A stretch of DNA of 64,000 nt from UBA12202 sp002691725 (GTDB lineage: Bacteria > Pseudomonadota > Alphaproteobacteria > Puniceispirillales > UBA1172). The translations under genes and the position numbers were made by a program. Position 1 is the first letter of the stretch; each line of letters opens with the position of its first letter. The notes beneath the pieces were generated by a model. It did no database searches. It was not told the origin of the DNA and worked only from the letters and a program-made list of their open reading frames with translations. This document shows, piece by piece, positions 25,996-35,404 of this stretch. The stretch is from contig CBFIAU010000004.1 in the NCBI GenBank assembly GCA_965660675.1, positions 1-64,000 on the forward strand, read 5' to 3'.

Positions 25996-26003
25996 GTGGG
26001 TTC

Positions 26004-26708
26004 ATGCAGGTTTTAATTGTCCACGCGCATCCTGAGACGCAATCCTTCGCAACGAGTTTGGCGCAAACAGCGATAACAACACTAACTGATAACGGCCATG
26101 ATGTTGCGTTAAGTGATCTTTATCAGATGTCATGGAACCCCGTTGCCTCTGCCGCTGATTTTCATGACCGTGCTGATAGCAATTATATGAACTATGCGCT
26201 AGAACAACGCCATAACTGGAACGCCAATACGCTATCTGATGATATCACACTTGAGGTCAATAAGCTGCTGGCGGCGGATTTGGTTATTCTGAACTTTCCT
26301 CTCTATTGGTTTTCCGCACCTGCCATCATGAAAGGCTGGATAGATCGTGTCCTAATCTCTGGCGTGGTTTATGGCGGAAAGCGGATTTATGAGAGAGGCG
26401 GCTTAGCCGGCAAACGTGCCTTGATCACCTGTACGCTCGGCGGTCGCCAAGATATGTTTGGTGCTGGCAGTATTCACGGATCGCTTCACGACTTGCTCAA
26501 ACATTTAATCCAAGGCACACTTGGTTATGCAGGCATGACAGTGTTAGAGCCGTTTTTTGGGTTTCATGTTCCTTATATTTCGGATGCAGACCGTCAACAG
26601 ATGCTGGCAGACTATCGCGCGCGTCTGAACGGCATTATGGATGAGGATGGGCTTTCCATGCCTGATTTAAGCAAGTTCGATAGCACCTTTCGGCCATTAC
26701 AGGATTAA
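26004..26708 (+). CDS. NAD(P)H dehydrogenase (quinone)-like flavoprotein
   Basis: 234 aa of flavodoxin fold, NQO1/MdaB/KefF group. The N-terminal VLIVHAHPETQSFATSLA binds the FMN/FAD phosphate, and FPLYWFSAPAIMKGWIDRVL is the family signature. TCTLGGRQDMFG supplies the isoalloxazine-binding turn. It reduces quinones or similar electrophiles by two electrons. It follows the DAO-family gene by 8 bp and may reoxidise or protect against products of that enzyme; that link is inferred. Confidence 0.85.
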   Translation: MQVLIVHAHPETQSFATSLAQTAITTLTDNGHDVALSDLYQMSWNPVASAADFHDRADSNYMNYALEQRHNWNANTLSDDITLEVNKLLAADLVILNFPLYWFSAPAIMKGWIDRVLISGVVYGGKRIYERGGLAGKRALITCTLGGRQDMFGAGSIHGSLHDLLKHLIQGTLGYAGMTVLEPFFGFHVPYISDADRQQMLADYRARLNGIMDEDGLSMPDLSKFDSTFRPLQD

Positions 26709-26794
26709 AATAATCACCTGATTTCAATTGCCACAGGTGAAATTCAAACAAAACAAATTAGTATTAGTAGTGAAAAGTAATGAGGTAGACGATT

Positions 26795-28147
26795 ATGAAA
26801 TTGCAATCAGGGCAATCTATTCAGGATTATATCGATGCTGAATTGCATGCCCGTCCCTATCTGAAACTTGGCACTAATCAGCGTATTTTTCATTTTGCCT
26901 TTCGCACAGGTGAGAGAAGTACAGGTAATGAATGGGCATTTTTGATTAACATGATGCGGCAAACCTATGGCTGGGATACATTGCCTGAAAACGTATCCCT
27001 AGATAATAAGCCCGATACCCCACCACGGTTTTTTATGTATGATGAGTACGGTATTATGTATCGTTATGAACGGCATACTGAGTTTACTAATCTGACCTTG
27101 ATTTTCAATAAAGCGGTTGGTGTTTCCAAAAAACGGCCTGACTATTTTTCTAAATCTGGCCCTTCTGTCTTGCCTGATCAGATTATTAGCAGCTTTCCGG
27201 GTGAGCTTATTGTGGCGTCATGGATTGATATGGCTAAGGATAAAAACACCTTTCAACCAGCCGAGCTGACGGCATTATTTGGTCATGAAAACTTTACCGG
27301 ATCATATGCTGCTGATAATGGCGCACGGGTGTTTTGTTCAATGAAAACAGACCCGCATAGAGATGGTCATTTTGCTTTCACCCGTATCCTTGTTCAAAAT
27401 GATGGCTTGAGTGAGGAGCGCACAGGGCGATTGGTTCAGCGGATTTTGGAACTCGAAACCTATCGGCATTTTGCCATGCTGGCACTGCCATTAGTCCGCG
27501 AGCTAACCCCCCAACTAGCGAAAACCGAAGCCACGCTCCAACGCATCAGTAAGGGCATGACACATATCAGCAATGATCCGCAGACCGAGGCGCAGAAAAA
27601 AGAGCTGACACAGATCACCAAAGTCACAGCAGGAATTGAAAAACTATCAGCCACGAGCTCATACAGACTGGCCGCAACAAAAGCCTATAATGCTCTGATC
27701 GAAAGCCGACTTACCGATTTACGCGAAACGCGGATTGATAGCTTTCAAACCATTTCCCAATTCCTGGAGCGCCGATTGGTTCCTGCTATTCGCACCTGCT
27801 TTGCCTTTCAGCGGCGGCTGGATGCGCTGGCGGATAGAGCGCAACGCAATAACACACTATTGCGAACACGGATTGAAATGCAGATACAAATACAGAATAA
27901 TTCGCTGTTACATTCCATGGAGCAAAGGGCGCGAACACAAATCCGGCTTCAGGAAATTGTTGAATTACTTTCCATTGCTGCTGTAACGTACTATATGGTG
28001 GGATTATTATCCTATGTTCTGAAAGGGTTTTCATCAGGATTTATAGAGCAACATGATCGCATCATATTAGCAATCGCTGTTCCGGTCATTGTTTTCCTGA
28101 ACTTCTTTATCTTGCGACAAGTTCGAAAATCCATGCGGAAAGATTAA
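26795..28147 (+). CDS. DUF3422-family membrane-anchored protein
   Basis: 450 aa. The AELHARPYLKL motif near the N-terminus is the hallmark of DUF3422. Central residues 230-380 are helical and likely coiled coil, followed by two membrane spans at ~392-412 and 424-443, leaving a large cytoplasmic domain. Function of the family is not known. ATG 26795 is preceded by GAGG. The next gene, ispZ, begins 6 bp after the stop, suggesting a shared transcript and perhaps an envelope role. Confidence 0.85.
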   Translation: MKLQSGQSIQDYIDAELHARPYLKLGTNQRIFHFAFRTGERSTGNEWAFLINMMRQTYGWDTLPENVSLDNKPDTPPRFFMYDEYGIMYRYERHTEFTNLTLIFNKAVGVSKKRPDYFSKSGPSVLPDQIISSFPGELIVASWIDMAKDKNTFQPAELTALFGHENFTGSYAADNGARVFCSMKTDPHRDGHFAFTRILVQNDGLSEERTGRLVQRILELETYRHFAMLALPLVRELTPQLAKTEATLQRISKGMTHISNDPQTEAQKKELTQITKVTAGIEKLSATSSYRLAATKAYNALIESRLTDLRETRIDSFQTISQFLERRLVPAIRTCFAFQRRLDALADRAQRNNTLLRTRIEMQIQIQNNSLLHSMEQRARTQIRLQEIVELLSIAAVTYYMVGLLSYVLKGFSSGFIEQHDRIILAIAVPVIVFLNFFILRQVRKSMRKD

Positions 28148-28153
28148 CCAATC

Positions 28154-28729
28154 ATGTCATCTTTACCTATCAAGTGGAGGTCGTTCCTCTCTGAACTTAT
28201 CCCTCTGATTTTATTCTTTTTAGGATTTAATTTATCAGGGCTTTATCTAGCCGCAGGATTATCTGTTGTATCTGGGCTGATCATTTTTGCCTTAATCTGG
28301 CTCTATGAACGCCGCCTACCGTTTTTTGTCGGCATATCCATGTTGTTCTCGCTCATCTTTTTGGTGATTGCCATGCTGGTCAATGAAACCCTGTTTATCA
28401 AAGTTCATGGCTCTATCGCTAATGGCTTCTTTGGGGTGATTTTGCTGGGCGGCCTGCTCTTTGGCAAACCTATGATGAAATTATTTTTCGCCGCGCAATT
28501 CCAATTAGATGAATATACATGGTTTCAGCTTAGCCGCAAATGGGGTTATTTTTTCATCACCATGATGATAGCAAATGAACTGGCATGGCGGCTCCTCGAT
28601 GACGCGGGCTGGGTTTTTGTCAAAGTTGCTATCTTCCCAACATTAACGCTTTTATTTATGGCATGGCTTTGGCCAATGACAAAGCGCGGCATTATCATGC
28701 CAACCGAACCTGAAAACAGCCCTGGCTAA
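28154..28729 (+). CDS. ispZ: Inner membrane septation protein YciB/IspZ
   Basis: 191-aa integral membrane protein with about five to six hydrophobic helices. Family features include the opening SELIPLILFFLGFN, the WLYERR turn, NETLFIKVHGSIANG and the YTWFQLSRKWGYFF segment. YciB proteins sit in the inner membrane and contribute to cell-envelope maintenance and septation. It is coupled to the DUF3422 gene. Its stop codon is part of a 12-bp palindrome TAACGCGCGTTA (28727-28738). Confidence 0.82.
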   Translation: MSSLPIKWRSFLSELIPLILFFLGFNLSGLYLAAGLSVVSGLIIFALIWLYERRLPFFVGISMLFSLIFLVIAMLVNETLFIKVHGSIANGFFGVILLGGLLFGKPMMKLFFAAQFQLDEYTWFQLSRKWGYFFITMMIANELAWRLLDDAGWVFVKVAIFPTLTLLFMAWLWPMTKRGIIMPTEPENSPG

Positions 28730-28781
28730 CGCGCGTTACGGGCAACTGTTCATACCATCTTATCGGTTATACCCTTATTCA

Positions 28782-30188
28782 TTATGGGCGTTCAAAATAG
28801 GCGATACATTCCGAATGTGATGTCAGGTAAAATTGATCAATATGCCGCGCCCAATGGCATATATACCCTGCCTCAATTAAGACAGCAGCATCACGGATAA
28901 AGCTATTGATATGGCAAGATACCATTACAATTTTTGAAACGCTGGCATCCACTAAAGGCTGCATCTGCTGTTTTGCGCCACTTCTTGGAGGGTCAAGAAT
29001 AGCAGCATCATATTCAGATAATTCTGCCTCAGTTATCGGGTCATCATGCAGATTACGCTGCTCCGCCATTAAACGCGACGATACATCAGACGCGATATTC
29101 CTTGCAATATCATGAAACGCCGTGATCGCGCTTTGGCTAATATCAAATGCCGCCAGTTTTTTGGGCGGGTGCGGGCGCATCGCCAAAGCTAAACCCAGAG
29201 AGCCACTGCCCGAAAACAGATCAATAATCCGGGTTGCTGAAAATAACGCCGAATAGCAATCCGCGCGCATGATATGTTCTGCTGCCGATACTGATTGCAG
29301 AAATGCGCCAGCTGGCGGATGAAACATGATCACATCACGCTTAGCCCCACTTGGCATCACCCATGCAAGAGCCGGAAGCTGACGCTGATATAGCAATTCA
29401 GGCGCCAATTTTCCATTATGACAGGATAGCCGAATAATGCCTGTTGAGACCGCATGCTCGACCAACTGGCGGATGCTTTCACCTGATAATTCCGGCTTCA
29501 TTATGATGACGACATCAAGCCCATTATCACATTGATTAACCTCAACCTCACCCGACAGACCGGCGGCCAGAGATTGATCAAGCATTGCCCGTATAGCCTC
29601 TATCGCGGACAGGATAGGCTTTGATAAGATCATACATCCACTTAAGGGAACGATCTGATGGCTGGCGCGTTCACGAAAGCCAAAGACGGTGCTATTGGCT
29701 AGCCGCAGGAAAGCAAATCGGGCTCGCCGGCGGCTGAATGGCTCTGCCCGAAATGGCGCTAACCACTGACGCGGGATAATACCGGCTTGCTCGACTTTAT
29801 CCTTGATGCGCTGTTCTTTCCACTCATGATAAAATCCCAGCTCCGCATGTTGAAACTGACATCCTCCACATGCTGGGGCGGCTTGGCAATCCGGCGCTTT
29901 ACGCGCGCGCGATGATGATGAAATGGATATAATCTCAGCTTCTATACCCGTTGGCAGTTTTCGCTTTGGTTGAACAACCGCCTTCTCACCCGGCAAGCTA
30001 TGGGGGACATAGATGCGGAATTTATGTTCAGCATGCGGGAGGACAACTCCATGACCCTTATCCCCAAGATGGTCTATCGCAACCGAAAGTGGCGGCAGAT
30101 GCGATAAGCTATCCGCATTTTTCTTTGTTCTGGCGGAACGCTTAGCCTGTGCTTTATGCGAACGCCGCTTAGTCTTATGAGATGACAT
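28782..30188 (-). CDS. RumA/TrmA-family RNA (uracil-5-)-methyltransferase
   Basis: 468 aa. A basic N-terminal tail is followed by a TRAM RNA-binding domain (~35-95), a [4Fe-4S] cysteine set C-x5-C-x2-C (DCQAAPACGGCQF), and a SAM-binding domain with LFSGSGSLGLALA. The nucleophile motif is VSCHINSFIRD, where the usual Asn after SC is His. These enzymes make m5U in 23S rRNA or tRNA; which position is not clear. It starts 14 bp downstream of the Fe-alcohol dehydrogenase gene on the same strand and may be co-transcribed. Confidence 0.87.
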   Translation of the reverse strand: MSSHKTKRRSHKAQAKRSARTKKNADSLSHLPPLSVAIDHLGDKGHGVVLPHAEHKFRIYVPHSLPGEKAVVQPKRKLPTGIEAEIISISSSSRARKAPDCQAAPACGGCQFQHAELGFYHEWKEQRIKDKVEQAGIIPRQWLAPFRAEPFSRRRARFAFLRLANSTVFGFRERASHQIVPLSGCMILSKPILSAIEAIRAMLDQSLAAGLSGEVEVNQCDNGLDVVIIMKPELSGESIRQLVEHAVSTGIIRLSCHNGKLAPELLYQRQLPALAWVMPSGAKRDVIMFHPPAGAFLQSVSAAEHIMRADCYSALFSATRIIDLFSGSGSLGLALAMRPHPPKKLAAFDISQSAITAFHDIARNIASDVSSRLMAEQRNLHDDPITEAELSEYDAAILDPPRSGAKQQMQPLVDASVSKIVMVSCHINSFIRDAAVLIEAGYICHWARHIDQFYLTSHSECIAYFERP

Positions 30189-30202
30189 TGGTGATGACCT
30201 GA

Positions 30203-31390
30203 TTAGCGGCCATGATGCAACGCCTCTTTTATCATAGCTTCGATATCGGCCTGTGTTGACGATTTTGGATTAGTGCCATAGGCGCTGTCTTTCATCGTTT
30301 TCTCGGCAAGCCGCGTGATCGCATCATCTGGCACCCCTAGATCAGACAGATTTTTGGGAATATCACATTGATCCAGCAGATCACAAACAGCTCCATAAAA
30401 GCTATCAAAATGATGCTCAGCCAGACCCATGACATGCGTCATATTCGGTATCTTTGGTGCGATAACATCCGCATTATAGCGCAGCACAACAGGCAGGATA
30501 ACCGCATTGGTTAGCCCATGATGCGTATCATATTCCGCCCCTACCATGTGTGAGATCGCGTGAACCAGCCCCAGCCCTTTGATAAACGAGACCCCGGCAA
30601 GGCAAGAGCCAACAAGCATAGCCCCGCGCGCCTCAAGATGATGGGGCTGATCATAAACAACTGGAAGATTTGGATAAATCAACCGCATTCCTTCAAGTGC
30701 CGCGCCATCACAAAGCGGATGAAAATCATCAACAACATAGCCCTCAATCGCATGAACAAGCGCATCAACACCTGTCCAGGCGGTTAGATTTGCCGGCAAG
30801 CCAAAGGTTAATTCAGGGTCAAGAATAACCGCGACAGGTTTTTGAAGCGGGTGAACAATGCACCATTTCATCATTAATTTCGTATCCGTAACCATTGCCG
30901 TGCTTTCCGTTTCAGCACCAGTACCAGCCGTAGTCGGGATACAGATTAATGGCGGAAAGGGATGATTTGGATCAATCTCTGGCGGTGTCTTTTCCCATTC
31001 AAACGCCCAGATATCATGGCTGTTATTGACGGTGAGTGAGATCGCCTTGCCGCCATCCATACCACTGCCGCCACCAACCGCAATAACGCCATCATGGCGT
31101 CCATCCAGATAATGCTGACGGCCAGCCAAAATCTCATCATCACGCGGATTAGGGGAGATATCAGAATAGAGAGAGGCAGCCATCCCTGCCGCTTTGAGAT
31201 CAGCCATAATGGCGCTAATAAACGGCAAATCAGCACTGCCTTTATCTGTTACGAGAAATGGCTTTGTCATCCCTTGATCCAGACATAGTTGGGGCAATTC
31301 TTTTATCCGGCCAGCGCCATATTTAATTGGTACGGGAAAAGACCAGTCTTGATCTGATGCAAAGTCTTGATCTGATGTAAAGTCAATCAT
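30203..31390 (-). CDS. Iron-containing alcohol dehydrogenase
   Basis: 395 aa, group III dehydrogenase. NAD(P)-binding GGGSGMDGGKA and the metal-binding DALVHAIEGYV...H and GLVHAISHMVGAEYDTHHG segments are visible. It interconverts an alcohol and an aldehyde or ketone in the cytoplasm. ATG 31390 is preceded by GAGGTAGG. The N-terminal FTSDQDFASDQDW arises from an 18-bp tandem duplication, so the first ~14 residues are an unusual extension. Substrate not assignable. Confidence 0.87.
   Translation of the reverse strand: MIDFTSDQDFASDQDWSFPVPIKYGAGRIKELPQLCLDQGMTKPFLVTDKGSADLPFISAIMADLKAAGMAASLYSDISPNPRDDEILAGRQHYLDGRHDGVIAVGGGSGMDGGKAISLTVNNSHDIWAFEWEKTPPEIDPNHPFPPLICIPTTAGTGAETESTAMVTDTKLMMKWCIVHPLQKPVAVILDPELTFGLPANLTAWTGVDALVHAIEGYVVDDFHPLCDGAALEGMRLIYPNLPVVYDQPHHLEARGAMLVGSCLAGVSFIKGLGLVHAISHMVGAEYDTHHGLTNAVILPVVLRYNADVIAPKIPNMTHVMGLAEHHFDSFYGAVCDLLDQCDIPKNLSDLGVPDDAITRLAEKTMKDSAYGTNPKSSTQADIEAMIKEALHHGR
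31346..31381. repeat. 18-bp tandem duplication in the alcohol dehydrogenase N-terminus
   Basis: GTCTTGATCTGATGCAAA and GTCTTGATCTGATGTAAA are adjacent. In frame on the minus strand they encode the repeated TSDQDF/ASDQDW stretch ahead of the conserved dehydrogenase domain. Confidence 0.9.
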
Positions 31391-31616
31391 TACCTACCTC
31401 ATATTATCTTCTGCTATATAGACTTTGGGTTAAACCTAGCATTTCTGCCACAATGAACCAAGATACATCTATGAAATTGGATTTTATTCTATGAGATTGT
31501 CATCAATTTCATCATCTAATTGAAGAAAAACGCATTTTATACTTGATTTTATCGCTGTGGAGGGTAGCTATGAGCATGATTACACTGATAGAACAGATAT
31601 AATTTCAGGATTTCCT

Positions 31617-33434
31617 ATGTTTAGAGAGCTACGCAACATAGCAATTATTGCCCATGTTGATCACGGCAAAACCACCATGATAGATGCTATCATGAAACAA
31701 AGCGGTATTTTTCGCGATAATCAGCATGTCGATGAAAGAGTCATGGATTCAGGTGATCTGGAAAAAGAACGTGGCATTACCATTTTGGCAAAGCCAACAT
31801 CAGTGGTCTGGAAAGACACCCGGATCAATATTATTGACACCCCCGGCCATGCTGATTTTGGCGGCGAAGTGGAACGGGTTCTTGGCATGGCAGATGGCGT
31901 CATATTGCTCACCGATGCCGCCGAAGGCCCAATGCCGCAAACCAAGTTCGTTCTCGGTAAAGCGCTTAAACAAGGCCTCCGCCCGATTGTGATTATTAAC
32001 AAAATTGATCGTAGCGACGCCCGCCCTGATGATGTTGTCAACGAAGTCTTTGATCTGTTTGTAGCGCTTGATGCGGATGACATACAGCTGGATTTTCCCA
32101 TTCTTTATGCGTCAGGGCGAAGCGGTTGGTGTGTCACTGATCTGGCTCATGATCGGGTTAACCTCGATCCTTTACTCGATATTATCCTAGACCATGTCCC
32201 GGCGCCTCAATTTGATACCGATGCCCCATTTGCAATGCTGGCAACCTTGCTTGATGCTGATCCCTATTTAGGGCGCTGTTTGGTTGGCCGAGTGATGCAA
32301 GGAACCGCCAAAGTCAATGAAACTGTGCGAGCGATCGACCTTGATGGTAATATCGTTGAAAATGGCCGCCTCACCAAATTGCTGCGTTTTGAAGGGCTGG
32401 AAAAAACACCTGTTGAGAGCGTTCAGACAGGGGATATTGTCTGTATAGCAGGGTTAAGCAAAGCTTCTGTTGCTGATACCATATGCGCCCCGCAAGTCAC
32501 AACTCCAATAGCTTCAACGCCGATTGATCCGCCCACCATGTCGGTCACTATCACCGTCAACGACTCGCCGCTGGCTGGCCGTGATGGCAAAAAAGTAACG
32601 TCAACGGTAATCCGCAAACGGCTATTGGCTGAGGCAGAGTCCAATGTCGCTATCACCTTTAATGAGAGCGGTGATAAAGATTCTTTTGAAATTGGCGGCA
32701 GAGGCGAATTACAGCTTGGCGTCTTGATTGAAACCATGCGCCGCGAAGGCTTTGAGATGACGGTATCGCGGCCAAGAGTGCTTTATAAACATGATGAAAA
32801 TGGTCAGCAATTAGAACCTGTTGAAGAAGTCACGATTGATGTTGATGATGAGTTTTCGGGCGTTGTTGTCGATAATCTCAATCGCCGCAAAGGGGATATG
32901 GTTGATATGCGCGCCGCCGGTGCTGGCAAAACTCGCTTGATTTATCATGTGCCATCGCGCGGTTTAATCGGCTATCCAAGCCAGTTTTTATCACAGACAC
33001 GTGGAACTGGTGTGCTGAACCGCATCTTCCAATGCTATTCCTTATTCAAGGGTCATATTGATGGTCGCCGTAATGGATCATTAATTTCTACCGATTCCGG
33101 CGCCACCGTTGCCTATGCTTTATTTAATCTGCAAGATCGCGGTGAGATGTTTGTCGGCCCCCAAATTGAGGTCTATCAAGGCATGATCGTCGGTGAACAT
33201 AATCGTGATAATGATCTGGAAATCAATGTGCTGAAAGGCAAACAGCTCACCAATGTGCGGGCATCCGGGAGTGATGATGCGATCCGCTTAACGCCGCCAC
33301 GGCTGATGTCACTTGAGGATATGATGGCCTATATTAATGATGACGAATTGCTGGAAGTTACGCCAAATCATCTGCGGCTTCGCAAGCGGTTGCTATGCCC
33401 ACATGAACGAAAGAAGGCGTCTCGCGCTTCATAA
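31617..33434 (+). CDS. typA: Ribosome-associated translational GTPase TypA/BipA
   Basis: 605 aa from ATG 31617, which has AGGA six bases upstream; the open frame from 31557 adds no conserved sequence. G motifs: AHVDHGKTT (P-loop), RGIT (switch), DTPGHADFGGEVERVL, and NKIDR. EF-G-like domains and the BipA-specific C-terminal domain (YHVPSRGLIGYPSQFLS, GEMFVGPQIEVYQGMIVGE) follow. It supports ribosome assembly and stress or low-temperature growth. It stands alone on the + strand. Confidence 0.96.
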   Translation: MFRELRNIAIIAHVDHGKTTMIDAIMKQSGIFRDNQHVDERVMDSGDLEKERGITILAKPTSVVWKDTRINIIDTPGHADFGGEVERVLGMADGVILLTDAAEGPMPQTKFVLGKALKQGLRPIVIINKIDRSDARPDDVVNEVFDLFVALDADDIQLDFPILYASGRSGWCVTDLAHDRVNLDPLLDIILDHVPAPQFDTDAPFAMLATLLDADPYLGRCLVGRVMQGTAKVNETVRAIDLDGNIVENGRLTKLLRFEGLEKTPVESVQTGDIVCIAGLSKASVADTICAPQVTTPIASTPIDPPTMSVTITVNDSPLAGRDGKKVTSTVIRKRLLAEAESNVAITFNESGDKDSFEIGGRGELQLGVLIETMRREGFEMTVSRPRVLYKHDENGQQLEPVEEVTIDVDDEFSGVVVDNLNRRKGDMVDMRAAGAGKTRLIYHVPSRGLIGYPSQFLSQTRGTGVLNRIFQCYSLFKGHIDGRRNGSLISTDSGATVAYALFNLQDRGEMFVGPQIEVYQGMIVGEHNRDNDLEINVLKGKQLTNVRASGSDDAIRLTPPRLMSLEDMMAYINDDELLEVTPNHLRLRKRLLCPHERKKASRAS

Positions 33435-33462
33435 AAAACAACGAAGACGCAAAAGATAAAAG

Positions 33463-34092
33463 ATGAGAATGCAATTTGCTAGATATAGCTTTTTTCTGGC
33501 TCTCGGATATTGGCTTTATCAATATACCCAAGCGGATTTTAGCAGCTTTGGGTTTCAATACCGTTTCTTGACGCATTGGGCGATCAGTCTGACGGTTATT
33601 GTTCATTATATCAACTGGCGGCGGCGCGCCGCTGGCTTGCCAGAAAGCTATCATGCTTTTAACGCGGCGGCGGCGGTTCTCAATATCTTGGTCGTGTTTT
33701 TATACTGGCGGCTTTATTTGATTGATCCGGCACTGGTGAATGGGGATGAAAACCCTGCCTGGCACCAGGAATATTACATGCATGTGTTAGGGCCATTGCT
33801 GATCACCATTGATGCCATCTGGTTTAATCGGGCGTTTCGCGGCTTTATCAAAGGCTGTCTTGCCTCTATTTTTCTATGCTTGATTTATATTATCTGGATA
33901 GAGGCCTTTGTCGGCCCGCTAAATGACATGCCTGTTGGCGCGATCACATCAGGCCTGCCCTATCCTTTCCTCAATGATTTGGATTGGGACGGCAGGCAGT
34001 CATTCTATGTCACAACAACTGGCACGACCATATTTACATTTGTCATCTGCTGGGTGGTTGGTTTTGTATCTAGCCGCTTCAGAACTGATTAA
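33463..34092 (+). CDS. Polytopic membrane protein, possibly FAR-17a/AIG1-like
   Basis: 209 aa with about six membrane helices. FLTHWAISLTVIVHYINW and YMHVLGPLLITIDAIWFNR place a Thr and a His as in FAR-17a/AIG1 (Pr6Pr-type) membrane hydrolases, but the match is by eye. It begins 28 bp after typA and its 3' end overlaps the convergent SDR gene by 14 bp. Function unknown. Confidence 0.6.
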   Translation: MRMQFARYSFFLALGYWLYQYTQADFSSFGFQYRFLTHWAISLTVIVHYINWRRRAAGLPESYHAFNAAAAVLNILVVFLYWRLYLIDPALVNGDENPAWHQEYYMHVLGPLLITIDAIWFNRAFRGFIKGCLASIFLCLIYIIWIEAFVGPLNDMPVGAITSGLPYPFLNDLDWDGRQSFYVTTTGTTIFTFVICWVVGFVSSRFRTD

Positions 34093-34849
34093 CCGCGCCG
34101 CCATTAATCTGCAGCATTTGACCATTAACATAGCGGCCTTTATCAGATACCAGATAGCTGACCATTCCGGCAATATCATCATGCTGGCCAAGAGTACCTG
34201 TTGGATTAGCCTTGGCTTGCGCGGTAAAACTTGCCGCCATTGCCGCGCTCATATCCTCTGGCGGGAAAATCCCCGGCGCGATAATATTAACGGTTATACC
34301 ATCACCCGCAAACTCAGTTGCTAGCGCCTTGGTTAACCCCCATACCGCATGTTTAGCCACCGCCACCGCAGATGCGCCAGCATAGCCGCGCTGACTATTC
34401 ATGCCCGAGAAATTGATCACGCGCCCCCATTGATGCTTTATCATATCAGGAAGGAAAGCCCGCGATAACAAAACCGCGGCCTGATAATCAACATTCATGA
34501 CCTGATCCCAGTCCGCCTCAGCCATATCCAAAAAATTGGCTTTTGGTCTGATCGCCGCATTATTGACCAAGATATCAACATCACCAATATCGTCCTTGAT
34601 CTGGCTAATCATAGCATCTAGCGCTGACCTGTCACCAATATCAGCCATCGCAATAGTGGCATCTCTGCCCATGTCGCGGATCTGATATGCGACATTCTCT
34701 AATGCCGCCTGATCAGTTGATCCATTGAGGATAATATCAATGCCTTCTGCCGCTAAGGCAAGCGCAATCGCTTTACCGATATTGCGCCCTGATCCCGTGA
34801 TTAATGCTTTTTTTTGACGGCTCTGACTGGCTTCTCTTGCTGTCATCAT
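34079..34849 (-). CDS. Short-chain dehydrogenase/reductase lacking the catalytic tyrosine
   Basis: 256-aa Rossmann protein. Cofactor motif GSGRNIG (19-25), NNAA (97-99 region) and the C-terminal NIIAPGIF are conserved. In the active site Ser148 and Lys166 are present, but position 162 (Lys minus four), normally Tyr, is Val (AVAVAKHAVWG). It may therefore be a non-catalytic or mechanistically altered SDR. ATG 34849 follows AAAGGA. Substrate unknown. Confidence 0.85.
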   Translation of the reverse strand: MMTAREASQSRQKKALITGSGRNIGKAIALALAAEGIDIILNGSTDQAALENVAYQIRDMGRDATIAMADIGDRSALDAMISQIKDDIGDVDILVNNAAIRPKANFLDMAEADWDQVMNVDYQAAVLLSRAFLPDMIKHQWGRVINFSGMNSQRGYAGASAVAVAKHAVWGLTKALATEFAGDGITVNIIAPGIFPPEDMSAAMAASFTAQAKANPTGTLGQHDDIAGMVSYLVSDKGRYVNGQMLQINGGAVNQF

Positions 34850-34890
34850 AGCAATCCTTTATTGATGTGTTTTGCAGTAGCGCGATATCT

Positions 34891-34912
34891 GCTATTCGGC
34901 GGCTATTCGGCG
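34891..34912. repeat. 11-bp tandem duplication at a gene end
   Basis: GCTATTCGGCG occurs twice in succession; the second copy contains the stop codon of the minus-strand secreted-protein gene. Confidence 0.85.
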
Positions 34913-35358
34913 TAGTTAACGCCCTCAATCTCACAATAACGGGCTTTGGCTAATTGGGCTTTCTGATCATCTACCATATGCACCCACGCATCATAACCCA
35001 AGGTTTGCGCCATTCGCCCTGATAAGGTTTGCAGGGTCTGTTTACATTCGCCTGTATCACCGGCTTCAATGCCGATATTAGGCTCACCACATATGGTTTC
35101 GGTTGTCCGAAACACCTCACCGTCCTTATCCATGACCAGAACAGATACTTTTTCAATGGTGCGGCGACTGTTATTTTTATGCTGAAGCCGCAAGACATAC
35201 GACGTCGATATACCATCAGTATCATCACCAAAGGCAACATCAACCAGACATGTCACCCGATCTTTGTCATGGGCAAATATGGGCATTATGGGCAATGCGG
35301 CAATAAAAATAGATAAAATAAACACGCGCGGCAAAAATAACATCATACGCATCACCAC
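34903..35358 (-). CDS. Secreted hypothetical protein with four cysteines
   Basis: 151 aa. An N-terminal hydrophobic signal (VFILSIFIAALPIMPIF) ends at a likely cleavage site FAH|DK. The mature part is ~120 aa with four cysteines that could form two disulfides, indicating a periplasmic protein. The GTG at 35358 has GAGGGG six bases upstream; ATG 35352 is an alternative. No family recognised. It lies between the HAD and SDR genes on the same strand. Confidence 0.65.
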   Translation of the reverse strand: MVMRMMLFLPRVFILSIFIAALPIMPIFAHDKDRVTCLVDVAFGDDTDGISTSYVLRLQHKNNSRRTIEKVSVLVMDKDGEVFRTTETICGEPNIGIEAGDTGECKQTLQTLSGRMAQTLGYDAWVHMVDDQKAQLAKARYCEIEGVNYAE

Positions 35359-35404
35359 ATCACACCCCTCAACTTACATGACCAAATTATGCTTCTTATC
35401 CCGA

